A stretch of DNA of 64,000 nucleotides from positions 1 through 64,000 of the forward strand of contig CAVSQY010000013.1 of assembly GCA_963730285.1 (NCBI GenBank), in the 5' to 3' direction. This DNA is from JARDZU01 sp963730285 (GTDB taxonomy: Bacteria; Actinomycetota; Acidimicrobiia; Spongiisociales; ZC4RG35). The first letter of the stretch is position 1, and every line of letters begins with the position of its first letter. The position numbers were made by a program, and so were the translations under genes. Positions 24,752 through 34,272 of this stretch are shown here, in pieces. The notes below the pieces were generated by a model that made no database searches, was not told the origin of the DNA, and saw nothing but the letters and a program-made list of their open reading frames with translations.

Positions 24752-25567
24752 TCACGGCACTACGACGGTCCTGGGCCTGAGCACCCCATCTGCGCCGGTG
24801 GCCATCACCACAACCCTCCATGACCCTTCCGGCGTGGGCACGCCTCCGACCACCTCGGTGGTCCCCTCGAGGCCCAACGCCGCGTTTCGGATCTCCTCGG
24901 GCACCTCGACCAGGCCGGCGGCCACCGGCTCCGGCAGGTCAAGGGGCTCGACTTCAGGGGACATCGTCACAGTCGGGCCGTCACCGGCCATGGAGACATC
25001 AATGATCACCTGCTGTGGCGGCTGTCTGACGTATAGGCCCTCGGAGTCGGCGGCCAGTGTCCTCGCCAGGACCGAGACCCGATAGACGAGGGGCGCCACT
25101 TCCTCGACGGTGCTGGCACGTACCCACTCCACGAAGACCCTCATGCCCTCCCCTGGTTGCGGAGGCGGGATGTCGCTGGGCAGCAGCGACGCAAGGACCT
25201 GACGGCTCTCCTCGGAGCCATCGACCGACAGATATTCGCTGGTGAACCACTCCGCATAGGCGACCGCCTGATCGATCACCCGTTCGGGATTCACTGCATA
25301 GAGGTCGGCTTCTGCCGTCATCGTCGGAGCCGTGGGCGGCGAGCCTGTGGCCACCACGGGCGGGACGGCTGGGGTCTGAGAGGTCGCCGGATCTGACGCC
25401 GGAGCCTCCGCGTGAACGGTCTGCGAGACGGCGGGAGTCACCGGGCGGTTGGCCATGACCGAGTAGGCCAGGGCGCCCAGGACGATGGCACCGGCCACCC
25501 CATATGCAAGCCATGGCCGATCACTCCTCCGTTGTTCCAGCATTTCCCACGGGATGCGCTCGAACAC
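24752..25567 (-). CDS. Membrane-anchored extracytoplasmic protein, unknown function
   Basis: About 271 residues from a GTG giving FERIPWEMLEQRR as N-terminus. A single membrane helix (about 22-40) follows the short cytoplasmic head, then a Pro/Ala/Thr-rich linker (about 45-85) and a conserved-looking outer domain (ERVIDQAVAYAEWFTSEYLS; VRQPPQQVIIDV; VVGGVPTPEGSWRVVVMATG). The topology resembles TcpC/secretion-accessory proteins, but I do not recognise the family. An in-frame extension to 25771 would run into the promoter region of the divergent gene. Confidence 0.6.
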   Translation of the reverse strand: MFERIPWEMLEQRRSDRPWLAYGVAGAIVLGALAYSVMANRPVTPAVSQTVHAEAPASDPATSQTPAVPPVVATGSPPTAPTMTAEADLYAVNPERVIDQAVAYAEWFTSEYLSVDGSEESRQVLASLLPSDIPPPQPGEGMRVFVEWVRASTVEEVAPLVYRVSVLARTLAADSEGLYVRQPPQQVIIDVSMAGDGPTVTMSPEVEPLDLPEPVAAGLVEVPEEIRNAALGLEGTTEVVGGVPTPEGSWRVVVMATGADGVLRPRTVVVP

Positions 25568-25697
25568 CTCATCGCGCCCGGAGGCCGTGTCGTTCTCTGT
25601 GCCCTGCCCCACCTGGTCGAACCTATGGGCTGGGTGGCCGTGGTTCAAGAGGGTTACCGTCTGGAACCGATCGGTGCCAGCTATCGTTTTTTGGGCA

Positions 25698-26303
25698 ATG
25701 GCTGTCAACCCCGACCCGAAGCCCGGACGTTGGATACTCCCCCTGGTCATCCTGGGGATGATCGCGTTCACCTATTTCTTCGTGAAGTCGCTTCCAGAAG
25801 CGTCGCCGGACACCACTCTGGCCGGTGCGACCAGCACGACGGCTCCGGCCGAAGAGTCCACTACCACCCAACCGGGTGGGACGGGGACCGTCGACGACGC
25901 CACCCAGGCCTATCTGGACGAGCTCAAATCGATCAACGACCAACTCAGCATCCTCAACACCGAACTGGTCGCCGTCAACGACGGGTTCGACGCCGATCCA
26001 CGTGAGATCGAATTCGGCGAGGCCGGGACCCGGATGGAGACTGTGGCCGGTGACACACAGGACCTTTCCGACCAGGTGGCAGCCCTGACCGCCCCGACAG
26101 AGCTCGAAGCGAACCAGCAGGCACTCATCGGGTCGATCAGCATCGCTGCACAAGCGGCCGGCGAAGCCCTCTCCGGTCTGCGATCGACCGACACGGGTGA
26201 GCTGCGCCGGGCCGCCGTGGCGGCATATACGTCTGCGGTCTCCGACTTCGGCGTCGAAGTGGAGAACGCTCGGACCACTGCCGGCGTCAGCCCATCGGCC
26301 TGA
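25698..26303 (+). CDS. Membrane-anchored secreted protein of unknown function
   Basis: 201 residues. One N-terminal membrane segment (about 13-28, ILPLVILGMIAFTYFF) is followed by a Thr/Ala/Ser-rich linker (about 35-65) and a helical, Glu/Ala-rich outer domain (about 70-195) that probably forms a coiled-coil-like bundle. The ATG at 25698 is chosen because the extension upstream overlaps the divergent gene and lacks coding character. Its stop overlaps the eis-like ATG (TGATG). Confidence 0.65.
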   Translation: MAVNPDPKPGRWILPLVILGMIAFTYFFVKSLPEASPDTTLAGATSTTAPAEESTTTQPGGTGTVDDATQAYLDELKSINDQLSILNTELVAVNDGFDADPREIEFGEAGTRMETVAGDTQDLSDQVAALTAPTELEANQQALIGSISIAAQAAGEALSGLRSTDTGELRRAAVAAYTSAVSDFGVEVENARTTAGVSPSA

Positions 26304-27520
26304 TGTCGATCGAGTTCCGGGCAATAGGCCCGGATGAGGTCGGAATTATGGCTGACGCGATGGGGCTCGCCTTTGGCTTCGACTCCGAAGAGGACGCCGC
26401 CGACCGATTGGCCAAAACCCTCCCCTTCGAGCGAACCAGATGCGGGTTCGACGGTGATCTGATGGTCGGCACCTCGGGTGCCTTCGAGCTCGAGATGACG
26501 GTCCCTGGAGGGAGCGTTTCCTGCGCCGGCACCACGATGGTCAGTGTCATTCCCACCCATCGACGTCGCGGCATCCTCCGTCAGATGATGCGGTCACATC
26601 TCGACGACGTCCTGGACCACGGCGAGCCAATCGCGGCCCTATGGGCCTCGGACAGCGCGATCTATGGCCGCTTCGGCTACGGACTGGCCTCCATCAACCA
26701 GGCGATCGATGTCAAGCGCTCGAAAGTGAAATTTCATCGCAATGCCCCGGAGCCGACGCCGGTCAGGATGATCGGTGTCGAGAAGGCGGAATCGATCCTC
26801 CCGTCCTTCTTCGAGGACCTCAGAGTCGATATCCCCGGCTTCTTCCATCGTACCGACGCCTGGTGGGAGCACCGACGCTTCTCCGACCCCGAAACGTCGC
26901 GCGACGGAATGACATCACAGCGATACGGTGTAGTCGACGGCGAAAACGGGATCGAGGGCTATGTGCAATTCCGGTTGAAGTCGGATTGGGAGGGGGGTCA
27001 TGGCGCCGGGCAGGTTGTGATCAGGGAGCTGTTGGGCACCACACCAGAGTCGTGGGTAGGCCTCTGGCACTTCGTGCTCGGACACGACCTCGTCGACGTG
27101 ATCTCCGCCCGGAATCGACCCACCTGGGAGCCACTATTCGACCTTCTGGAAGGGGTCAGGCGAGCCCGAGCAACCCGTAGCGATGCCCTGTGGGTGCGTC
27201 TGATGGATGTGCCGGCGGCACTGACCGCTCGGCGCTATTCGGCACCCATCGATTTGGTCTTCGAGGTCGATGATCCCATGGGAGACGTCACCGGAAGCTA
27301 CTGGTTGCATGGCGACGAATCGGGCGTCGAGTGTGTTCTGACCGAGAAACGGGGGACGATCCGGCTGGACCTGGAGGACCTCGGTGGCTGCTACATGGGT
27401 CGCAGCCGGTTCACCGAGTTGGCCCGATCCGGTCGCGTGTCCGGTGATCACGGGCACCTGGCTGCAGCCGATCGCGCCTTCCATTGGGACCCCCAACCCT
27501 GGTGCCCCGAGATCTTCTGA
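26303..27520 (+). CDS. eis: Eis-like N-acetyltransferase
   Basis: 405 residues. It has tandem GNAT domains and a C-terminal SCP2-like domain, the three-part Eis layout. SVIPTHRRRGILRQMM is the acetyl-CoA loop, AIYGRFGYGLAS carries the catalytic-region Tyr, and the chain ends in ...PEIF. In M. tuberculosis Eis the C-terminal Phe carboxylate is the general base, and the Phe end is conserved here. Eis enzymes acetylate amines, including aminoglycosides, at several positions. Translationally coupled to the preceding membrane-anchored protein. Confidence 0.9.
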   Translation: MSIEFRAIGPDEVGIMADAMGLAFGFDSEEDAADRLAKTLPFERTRCGFDGDLMVGTSGAFELEMTVPGGSVSCAGTTMVSVIPTHRRRGILRQMMRSHLDDVLDHGEPIAALWASDSAIYGRFGYGLASINQAIDVKRSKVKFHRNAPEPTPVRMIGVEKAESILPSFFEDLRVDIPGFFHRTDAWWEHRRFSDPETSRDGMTSQRYGVVDGENGIEGYVQFRLKSDWEGGHGAGQVVIRELLGTTPESWVGLWHFVLGHDLVDVISARNRPTWEPLFDLLEGVRRARATRSDALWVRLMDVPAALTARRYSAPIDLVFEVDDPMGDVTGSYWLHGDESGVECVLTEKRGTIRLDLEDLGGCYMGRSRFTELARSGRVSGDHGHLAAADRAFHWDPQPWCPEIF

Positions 27521-27550
27521 GGACTGTCCAAAGAGACCTACCCGCACATG

Positions 27551-27580
27551 ACGAGGGCCCGCCTGCCGACAGGCCCTCGT
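27551..27580. terminator. Stem-loop between eis-like gene and glnA
   Basis: Perfect 9-bp inverted repeat ACGAGGGCC / GGCCCTCGT with a 12-nt loop, between two convergent genes. No T run on either strand; likely a bidirectional terminator. Confidence 0.6.
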
Positions 27581-27661
27581 CGGCACCCGCCGGAGAGCGG
27601 GGCCGCCCTGCACCCGGTGTGGAGACCACCCGGGGAGCTATTGCCCCAAGAGGGGCAGCGC

Positions 27662-29086
27662 TCAAATGTCGTAGTAGAGGCTGAACTCGTAAGGGTGGGG
27701 GCGTAAACGCACCGGATCCACTTCGTGCTCGATCTTGTAGTCGATCCAGGCCTCGATCAGGTCTTCGGAGAACACACCGCCCTGGAGCAGGAACTCATGG
27801 TCGTCCCGGAGCGCTTGCAGCGCCTCGGGAAGGCTCCCTGGCACCGACGGGAGCCCTTCGAGCTCCGCCGGGGGCAAGTCGTAGATGTCCTTGTCCACCG
27901 GGTCGTGGGGCTCGATCCGATTCTGAACCCCGTCCAGACCGGCCATCAACATGGCAGCGAATGCCAGGTAGGGGTTGCAGGACGGATCCGGGCAACGGAA
28001 TTCGAGCCTCTTCGCACCGGGTGACTGCGAGTACTGGGGGATCCGGATCGCAGCCGAACGGTTGCGACTGGAATAGACCAGATTGACCGGGGCCTCGTAG
28101 CCGGGCACCAACCGGTGATATGAGTTGGTGGTGGGCGCCGCAAATGCCAGCACGGCAGGCGCATGCTTGAGGAGCCCTCCGATGTACCAGCGGGCCATGT
28201 CGGAGAGACCGGCGTATCCGGCCTCGTCGAAGAACAGGGGCTCGCCGTCTTTCCAGAGCGACTGGTGGGTGTGCATCCCCGAGCCGTTGTCCTCGAAGAT
28301 CGGCTTGGGCATGAAGGTGACGGATCTCCCGTGTGCCCATGCCGTGCTCTTGACGATGTACTTGTACAGGGTCACGTTGTCGGCGGTGCGCAACAGGGTG
28401 TCGTATCGCATGTCGATCTCGGCCTGCCCGGCGGTGCCCACTTCATGGTGCTGAACCTCGATCTCGATGCCGGCGGCCTCGAGCTGGGCGGTCATCTCGG
28501 AACGAAGGTCCTGGAAGTGATCGGTCGGCGGGACCGGGAAATACCCTTCCTTGTACCGTGGCTTGTAGCCGAGGTTGCCACCCTCCTCGTACTCGCCCGA
28601 GTTCCAGGCACCCTCGATGGAGTCCACGAAGTAGAAGCCGGAGTACTGGTTCTGCCCGAAACGGACGTCGTCGAAGATGTAGAACTCGGCCTCGGGCCCC
28701 CAGTAGGACGTGTCGGCCAGCCCGGTGCTGAGCAGGTACTCCTCGGCCTTCTTGGCCACGTATCGAGGGTCCCGGTCATAGGGGGTATTGGATATCGGGT
28801 CATTGACGAAGCAGTAGAGGATCAGTGTCTTCCGCGACCGGAATGGGTCGTCCACGGCAGTGCTCGGATCCGGGATCAGGATCATGTCCGACTCTTGGAT
28901 CTGTTGGAAGCCGCGGATTGAGGAGCCGTCGAAGCCGAACCCTTCCTCGAACGAGGCCTCGGTCAGTTGATGAACCGGGACTGTGAAATGCTGAACCTGA
29001 CCTGGCAGGTCACAAAAGCGAAGGTCGACGAACTCATATCCCTCGTCGGCGACGAGGGACAAGACGTCGGCAGCCGTCTTGCTCAC
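27662..29086 (-). CDS. glnA: Glutamine synthetase type I
   Basis: 474 residues, the usual length. It makes glutamine from glutamate, ammonia and ATP as a dodecamer. Signatures: GFDGSSIRGFQQIQESDM, the ATP-binding FMPKPIFEDNGSGMHTHQSL, and NSYHRLVPGYEAPVNLVYSS. The Tyr in DIYDLPPAELE matches the adenylylation site of GSI-beta enzymes, so control by GlnE is possible. The GTG at 29086 has GAGAGGAG upstream. Divergent from corA. Confidence 0.97.
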   Translation of the reverse strand: MSKTAADVLSLVADEGYEFVDLRFCDLPGQVQHFTVPVHQLTEASFEEGFGFDGSSIRGFQQIQESDMILIPDPSTAVDDPFRSRKTLILYCFVNDPISNTPYDRDPRYVAKKAEEYLLSTGLADTSYWGPEAEFYIFDDVRFGQNQYSGFYFVDSIEGAWNSGEYEEGGNLGYKPRYKEGYFPVPPTDHFQDLRSEMTAQLEAAGIEIEVQHHEVGTAGQAEIDMRYDTLLRTADNVTLYKYIVKSTAWAHGRSVTFMPKPIFEDNGSGMHTHQSLWKDGEPLFFDEAGYAGLSDMARWYIGGLLKHAPAVLAFAAPTTNSYHRLVPGYEAPVNLVYSSRNRSAAIRIPQYSQSPGAKRLEFRCPDPSCNPYLAFAAMLMAGLDGVQNRIEPHDPVDKDIYDLPPAELEGLPSVPGSLPEALQALRDDHEFLLQGGVFSEDLIEAWIDYKIEHEVDPVRLRPHPYEFSLYYDI

Positions 29087-29237
29087 GGGTACTCCTCTCG
29101 AGTCGATTGCACTGTGAACCTGGTATTTGTATCTCCGACCCATTTCCGTCGAGTTGCCGAAGTGTGAACGCTGTGTTTCCTGTCCGGAACTCACCGATTG
29201 CCGCCAGAGATCCGGCGACCCGTTTCATAATCGGCAG

Positions 29238-30365
29238 GTGCAGCGACTGTTTCACAAGGATGACCCGAACCAGCCGCTCGCCGAGGGTGACCTCTCGACT
29301 ATCCCCCGCCTCCTCCGCCAACCTGGCTTCTTCTGGCTCGACATGTATGACGAGTCACCAGCGGCGATCGAGGCTGTTGGAAATCTGCTCTCCCTCGACG
29401 ATGCCTCGTTGCACGATGCCTCGGAGATGACGCTCTTGCCCCGAGTAGACGAGTTCGAAGGGTACGTCTACGCGGTGATCAACGGGCTCGTGCCCGAAAG
29501 CGGCGGCCTGACAACCGATGAGATCGACATGTTCATCGGCGAGCGGTTCCTCATCACGGTGCATCGGACCCCGTTCACCTCGATCCAGTGGCTGCAGGCC
29601 TCCACCAACGTCGCCAGCACGACCAATCTCGACTCGCCGGCGCGATTGGCCGCCTTCATCGCCCAGCTAGGGACGAGGCGATTCCTCCCTCTCATCACCG
29701 AGCTGGATGCGCGGATCGAGGACCTCGAGCTGATGGCGATGGCCTCCGACCCGAGGACGCTGCCCGAGGTCCAGGCTCTCCGCCGGGATGTCACCCTGCT
29801 CAGACGGACCGTTGGGCCCCAGCGCGACGCCATCAACGAGCTGGCGGAGAGTCTCCACCCGGTGATCGACACATCCGCCCGACGGGCCTTCGACCGGGTC
29901 TTCGATCACTATGTCAAGATCGTCGATTCCCTCGACGGGGCACGCGGCCAGCTCTCCTCTGTCCTGGACACACATCGCGGGGCAGTTGCCGACCAGACCA
30001 ACGAAATCGTTCGCCTCCTCACCGTCTTCTCAGCGGTCTTGCTCCCTCTGTCGGTCATTGCCGGGGTATGGGGGATGAATGTGATCGACCTTCCATTCGG
30101 GCGCAGTCGGGGAGGCTTCTACGTGCTGATCTCCGGTATGGGAGTAATCGCCTTGGCGATGTGGACCTATTTCGCCCGACGTGGATTTGTGGGCGGGCCA
30201 AAGCTGAGCGAGCTTCCCAAGTCGGTGGGCCTCGGGCTGATCCACATCGGCACGGCGCCGATCAGAGCCGTGACCACGGGTATCGAAGCCACCGTCCGCC
30301 GCAGCAGCACCAGCTCAGCCAGTCAAACCGCCGAGCCGCCCGATGACCCACCCGAGAGGCCCTGA
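29238..30365 (+). CDS. corA: CorA-family divalent cation (Mg2+/Co2+) transporter
   Basis: 375 residues. A large cytoplasmic N-terminal domain (alpha/beta then long helices) precedes two C-terminal membrane helices. The family signature GMN is present in VIAGVWGMNVIDLPF, between TM1 (about 277-297) and TM2 (about 308-326). An unusual ~45-residue tail rich in Ser/Thr/Pro follows TM2. Functions as a homopentameric channel. The GTG start at 29238 is inferred; a longer upstream frame lies in the intergenic region shared with glnA. Confidence 0.93.
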   Translation: MQRLFHKDDPNQPLAEGDLSTIPRLLRQPGFFWLDMYDESPAAIEAVGNLLSLDDASLHDASEMTLLPRVDEFEGYVYAVINGLVPESGGLTTDEIDMFIGERFLITVHRTPFTSIQWLQASTNVASTTNLDSPARLAAFIAQLGTRRFLPLITELDARIEDLELMAMASDPRTLPEVQALRRDVTLLRRTVGPQRDAINELAESLHPVIDTSARRAFDRVFDHYVKIVDSLDGARGQLSSVLDTHRGAVADQTNEIVRLLTVFSAVLLPLSVIAGVWGMNVIDLPFGRSRGGFYVLISGMGVIALAMWTYFARRGFVGGPKLSELPKSVGLGLIHIGTAPIRAVTTGIEATVRRSSTSSASQTAEPPDDPPERP

Positions 30366-30405
30366 CACGGGTCACTGGCTGCGCTGACTACCGTCACCAC
30401 ACGTC

Positions 30406-31680
30406 ATGCCAGCCACCGTCGTATTGGGTGCCCAGTGGGGTGACGAGGGGAAGGGTCGAGTGGTCGACTTCTTCGCCGAGTCCGCTGACTTCGTAGTCCG
30501 CTATCAGGGTGGCAACAACGCCGGCCACACGATCGTCGTCGGCGACCAACGGCTCGCCCTTTCCCTGATCCCGTCGGGGATCCTCTACCCGCACTGCACC
30601 CCGGTCATTGCCTCGGGAACGGTGATCGATCCCAAGGTGCTGATCGCTGAGATGGACATGGCGGCCGAAAAGAACCTGGATCCGTCCCGGATCAAGGTCT
30701 CCTCCAACGCCCACGTCATCATGCCCTATCACCGGAAGCTCGACGCCGCCATCGAGCGCTACCTGGGCAGCAATCGCATCGGGACCACCAAGCGGGGCAT
30801 CGGGCCGGCGTACACCGACAAATTCGCCCGGGTCGGCATCCGCGTCCAGGACCTCTTCGACCCCAAGATCCTGAGGAAGAAGGTCGAAGTCGCGCTGGAG
30901 GAAAAGAACAAGATCCTCCCGAGGATCTACAACACGCTGCCCATGGATGCCGACGAGATCATCGACGAGTACAGCGTCTTCGCGGAGCGTCTCCGGCCTC
31001 ATGTCGCCGACACTTCGTTGCTTCTCTGGGAAGGCCTCGAGTCGGGGAAGTCCGTGCTATTCGAGGGGGCCCAAGGGACGCTCCTCGACATCGACCATGG
31101 GACCTATCCGTTCGTCACCTCGTCCAACCCCACGGCCGGTGGGGCGGCCGTGGGATCGGGCATCGGGCCCCGGGCCATAGACGAAGTGATCGGCGTGGCG
31201 AAGGCCTATATCTCACGAGTCGGCACCGGGCCATTCCCCACCGAATTGAGCGACGAGACCGGCGACCGGATGATCGAGCTCGGCGGGGAGTACGGCACGG
31301 TCACCGGACGGCGGAGGAGATGTGGCTGGCTCGACCTGGTCGCACTTCGCTATGCCCACCGTGTCAACAGCTTCACCAACCTTTTCCTCACCAAGCTCGA
31401 CATCCTCTCGGCATTCGAGACGATCAAGGTGGCCACCGCCTACATGAGCGAAGGCGTGAAGTACGACCACTTTCCCAGCCAACAGAGCGTCCTCTATCAC
31501 TGTGAGCCGGTCTACGAGGAGCTGGAGGGGTGGGGCGAGGACATCACCGGGGTGCGCCGATATGGCGATCTTCCCGGGCCGGCCCGGGTCTATGTCGAGT
31601 ACGTCGAGGAGAGTGTCGGGGTGCCGATCGGGTGGGTCTCGGTCGGCCCGGAGCGCAGTCAACTCATCGAGATCTCGTGA
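30406..31680 (+). CDS. purA: Adenylosuccinate synthetase
   Basis: 424 residues, full length. First committed step from IMP to AMP (IMP + Asp + GTP). GDEGKG at 12-17 is the GTP P-loop, with Asp13 and His41 (NNAGHT) at the catalytic positions of the E. coli enzyme; KRGIGPAYTDK and SRVGTGPFPTEL are also conserved. No Shine-Dalgarno is visible. The stop overlaps the purD GTG (GTGA), so purA-purD form an operon. Confidence 0.98.
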   Translation: MPATVVLGAQWGDEGKGRVVDFFAESADFVVRYQGGNNAGHTIVVGDQRLALSLIPSGILYPHCTPVIASGTVIDPKVLIAEMDMAAEKNLDPSRIKVSSNAHVIMPYHRKLDAAIERYLGSNRIGTTKRGIGPAYTDKFARVGIRVQDLFDPKILRKKVEVALEEKNKILPRIYNTLPMDADEIIDEYSVFAERLRPHVADTSLLLWEGLESGKSVLFEGAQGTLLDIDHGTYPFVTSSNPTAGGAAVGSGIGPRAIDEVIGVAKAYISRVGTGPFPTELSDETGDRMIELGGEYGTVTGRRRRCGWLDLVALRYAHRVNSFTNLFLTKLDILSAFETIKVATAYMSEGVKYDHFPSQQSVLYHCEPVYEELEGWGEDITGVRRYGDLPGPARVYVEYVEESVGVPIGWVSVGPERSQLIEIS

Positions 31681-32909
31681 AGGTCCTGCTCGTCGGTGGT
31701 GGGGGCAGGGAGCATGCCATCGGATGGAAACTCTCCCAGTCGCGCCGGGTGAAAGAGCTGATCTCCCTCCCGGGCAACCCCGGCCTATCCCGACTCGGTC
31801 CCGTGATCGAAGGCATCGACCCAACCGACGTGGGAGCTGTCTCCGCCATGGCCAGGATCCAGGGGATCGATCTGGTGGTGGTCGGGCCAGAGGCACCTCT
31901 GGCTTCAGGTGTGGTCGATGCCCTGACCCGACTCGGCATTCCCGTCTTCGGGCCAACCCGGGCGGCGGCCCGGTTGGAGTCGTCCAAAGCTTTCGCCAAA
32001 TCGATCATGAAGAGGGCGGGCGTCCCGACCGCGGCCGCCGAAGCGTTTGACGACCCAGCGGCGGCCAGGGCCTACCTCGACCGAACCCAGGGCCCGTTCG
32101 TCGTCAAGGCGGACGGGTTGGCCGCAGGCAAGGGAGTGCTGGTCACCGACTCGCGAGAGGAGGCCAAGGCCTGGGTCGACCACTGCCTGGAGGGCGGGTT
32201 TGGCACTGCCGGTGAGTCGGTCCTCATCGAGGACTACCTGGAAGGGCCTGAGATAAGTGTGTTCGCCGTGTGCACCGGCAGCGGGCCCGTGCCCCTCGAG
32301 CCGGCCCGGGATTACAAGAGGCTCCTCGATGACGACCAAGGGCCCAACACCGGTGGGATGGGATCGTTCTCCCCGGTGCCCGACCTCGACCCCGGTTTGG
32401 TGGCCAACGTGATGAGCATGGTGGTCGAGCCCACCCTGGCCCAGATGGCAGCGGACGGAAATCCCTTCCGCGGGTTCCTCTACACGGGCCTCACTCTCAC
32501 GCCATCAGGACCACGCGTCCTCGAGTTCAACGTCCGGCTCGGCGACCCCGAGACCCAGGTCGTCCTACCCCGGCTCGAATCGGATCTGATAGACGTTCTC
32601 GAAGGTCGTGAAGCGACCTGGTCTGATCGCGCGGCGGTCAATGTCGTGCTGGCGGCGAAGGGATACCCGACGGACCCGCAGAAAGGGGCCGAGATCCGCG
32701 GGCTCGACCACATTCCCGACGACACTCTCGTCTTTCATGCCGGTACCAAGGCCGAAGGCAAGCGAGTGTTCGTCGACGGGGGCCGTGTCCTCAACGTGGT
32801 TGGCATGGGACACGACCTGGCAACCGCGCGCGACCGTGCCTACCAAACGGCAGGACAGATCAATTGGCCCGGGATTCTGATGAGAGCGGACATCGCCGCT
32901 CAGTCATAG
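31677..32909 (+). CDS. purD: Phosphoribosylamine-glycine ligase (GARS)
   Basis: 410 residues, single-domain PurD (no PurM or PurN fusion). Second step of de novo purine synthesis. VGGGGREHAI opens the N domain, then the ATP-grasp core (FVVKADGLAAGKGVLV; GPNTGGMGSFSPVP; FNVRLGDPETQVVLPRL). The GTG start overlaps purA by 4 bp. The last 10 bp overlap the convergent alkB gene. Confidence 0.98.
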   Translation: MKVLLVGGGGREHAIGWKLSQSRRVKELISLPGNPGLSRLGPVIEGIDPTDVGAVSAMARIQGIDLVVVGPEAPLASGVVDALTRLGIPVFGPTRAAARLESSKAFAKSIMKRAGVPTAAAEAFDDPAAARAYLDRTQGPFVVKADGLAAGKGVLVTDSREEAKAWVDHCLEGGFGTAGESVLIEDYLEGPEISVFAVCTGSGPVPLEPARDYKRLLDDDQGPNTGGMGSFSPVPDLDPGLVANVMSMVVEPTLAQMAADGNPFRGFLYTGLTLTPSGPRVLEFNVRLGDPETQVVLPRLESDLIDVLEGREATWSDRAAVNVVLAAKGYPTDPQKGAEIRGLDHIPDDTLVFHAGTKAEGKRVFVDGGRVLNVVGMGHDLATARDRAYQTAGQINWPGILMRADIAAQS

Positions 32910-33502
32910 GCGTGACGAAACATCAATGCGATCCGCGGTGGGGCTGAGGCGACCTTCGGCACGGTGTGCTCCCACAGACGCTGGCTGGCGCCGCCCATCA
33001 CCACGAGATCTCCGGCGCCGAGGTCGAACTTGATCGACTCGCCGCCCTCCCGGGGCCGGATCAGGAAGCGACGCGGCCCGCCAAGTGACACCGTGGCGAC
33101 GATCGAGCGAGGACGGTCACGGGCGATCCGGTCGCCGTGCCAGGCCACGGAGTCCGACCCGGCTCGATACCAGCCGGCAGTGACCCGGTCCAGCTTCTTC
33201 CGATAGCGGTCGGACAGGATCTCCACGATGTCGGCCACGACATCGTGGATGGAGACGTCCACCTGCCCGACCAGGCGCGGTGTCTTCACCATCCTCTCGT
33301 ACATGCGAACCTGAGGCTGCACCCAGTCGACACCGTCCACCATCAGGTCAAAGAGCTCTGCGTCACCCCTCAGCCACCCAGGGGCATAGTCCAGCCAGGA
33401 CTCCACGTCGAGTTGGACCCGATCGAGAGTGGCGAACCGGCGATCGGGCGCCGGTTCGCCAGACCCGAAGAGTGACACCTGAAGTGGGGAGGAGGCGAAC
33501 AT
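32900..33502 (-). CDS. alkB: AlkB-family 2-oxoglutarate/Fe(II) dioxygenase
   Basis: 200 residues, the AlkB/ALKBH2-like fold. Iron ligands His122 and Asp124 (WHGDRI) and His179 (WEHTVPK) are present; Arg190 and Arg196 are the 2-oxoglutarate and substrate-side arginines of the RxxxxxR motif. It repairs alkylated bases (1-methyladenine, 3-methylcytosine) by oxidative demethylation. A TAGGAT box 7 nt before the ATG indicates a leaderless transcript. Its 3' end overlaps purD tail-to-tail by 10 bp. Confidence 0.9.
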   Translation of the reverse strand: MFASSPLQVSLFGSGEPAPDRRFATLDRVQLDVESWLDYAPGWLRGDAELFDLMVDGVDWVQPQVRMYERMVKTPRLVGQVDVSIHDVVADIVEILSDRYRKKLDRVTAGWYRAGSDSVAWHGDRIARDRPRSIVATVSLGGPRRFLIRPREGGESIKFDLGAGDLVVMGGASQRLWEHTVPKVASAPPRIALMFRHAYD

Positions 33503-33509
33503 ATGTTCG

Positions 33510-33515
33510 ATCCTA
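33510..33515 (-). promoter_or_regulatory. -10 box of the alkB-like gene
   Basis: TAGGAT on the minus strand with 7 nt to the ATG and no Shine-Dalgarno. Confidence 0.4.
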
Positions 33516-33597
33516 CCATAACCGACGCGAACCGGGAGCTGTCAGATTCGGGACCAACGACCCTGTCGGCGGTCGCCAAATCGCAAGAACATGAACC

Positions 33598-34272
33598 ATG
33601 TCACAAGCCGACCGAGGAGATCCGGCCTTCGGGATTGGCCTCCGCCTCTACTGGATCCCCCTCGGCGCCGGTGGCACAGGGTTCGTGAGGATGAACGGCC
33701 GTGTATACGAGGCGATCGAAGCACGGCTTCAGAGACGTCGGGCGCTTGACCTGTACCACACCGCCCTGGAAGTCGGAGTCCCCGAAGGGAGATTCGTCGT
33801 GGAGACGATGTGGCCCAGACCGGATTGGGAGACTTCATCACGGGGCGTGGTGATCGAGGCACCCGTGTTCTCCCGGTGGTTGGGTTTCACCCGGGTCTTT
33901 CGATACGAGGTGCGTTGCTGGCGCGACGGATGGCTCCCTGATGCCACCGAGGCAGTGGGAGGACCGCAAATGGTCAGCGAAGACCCCAAGGTGGCGTTGC
34001 GATTGATACGGCTTAGTCGTTCGGTCCCCGCGCTCGTATGGGGTCGGGACCCTTTGGGGATTGGCGACATGTGGAACTCCAACTCGGTGGTCTCCTGGCT
34101 GTTGACCCGAAGCGGCGTCCCCATGACCACCATCGATGCACCCCACGGTGGGCGAGCACCGGGATGGGAGGCCGGCGTCGTGTTGGCCCGTCGGCTGGCA
34201 ACCGATCCCGACCACCGGTTAGCGTCGTGTCATGGCTCACAAAGTTGCGATAGTGATGGGATCGGGCTCTGA
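33598..34272 (+). CDS. Conserved actinobacterial protein of unknown function
   Basis: 224 residues. Features: GLRLYWIPLGAGG near the start, FVRMNGRVYEAIEARLQRR, LDLYHTALEVGVPEGRFVVE, FRYEVRCWRDGWLPDATEA and DMWNSNSVVSWLL. I recognise this as a widespread actinobacterial family of about 200 residues without known function. The last ~25 residues overlap the purE start by 41 bp and do not look conserved, so the original stop may have been lost. No membrane segment. Confidence 0.68.
   Translation: MSQADRGDPAFGIGLRLYWIPLGAGGTGFVRMNGRVYEAIEARLQRRRALDLYHTALEVGVPEGRFVVETMWPRPDWETSSRGVVIEAPVFSRWLGFTRVFRYEVRCWRDGWLPDATEAVGGPQMVSEDPKVALRLIRLSRSVPALVWGRDPLGIGDMWNSNSVVSWLLTRSGVPMTTIDAPHGGRAPGWEAGVVLARRLATDPDHRLASCHGSQSCDSDGIGL
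34220..34225 (+). promoter_or_regulatory. -10 box of purE, leaderless start
   Basis: TAGCGT lies 6 nt before the purE ATG, inside the 3' end of the preceding gene, with no ribosome-binding site. Confidence 0.4.

Noticed and set aside
29087..29237. GlnR-type operator between glnA and corA
   Set aside because: GTGAAC and GTTTC pieces are present near 29166 but the spacing and order do not match the GTnAC-n6-GAAAC consensus.
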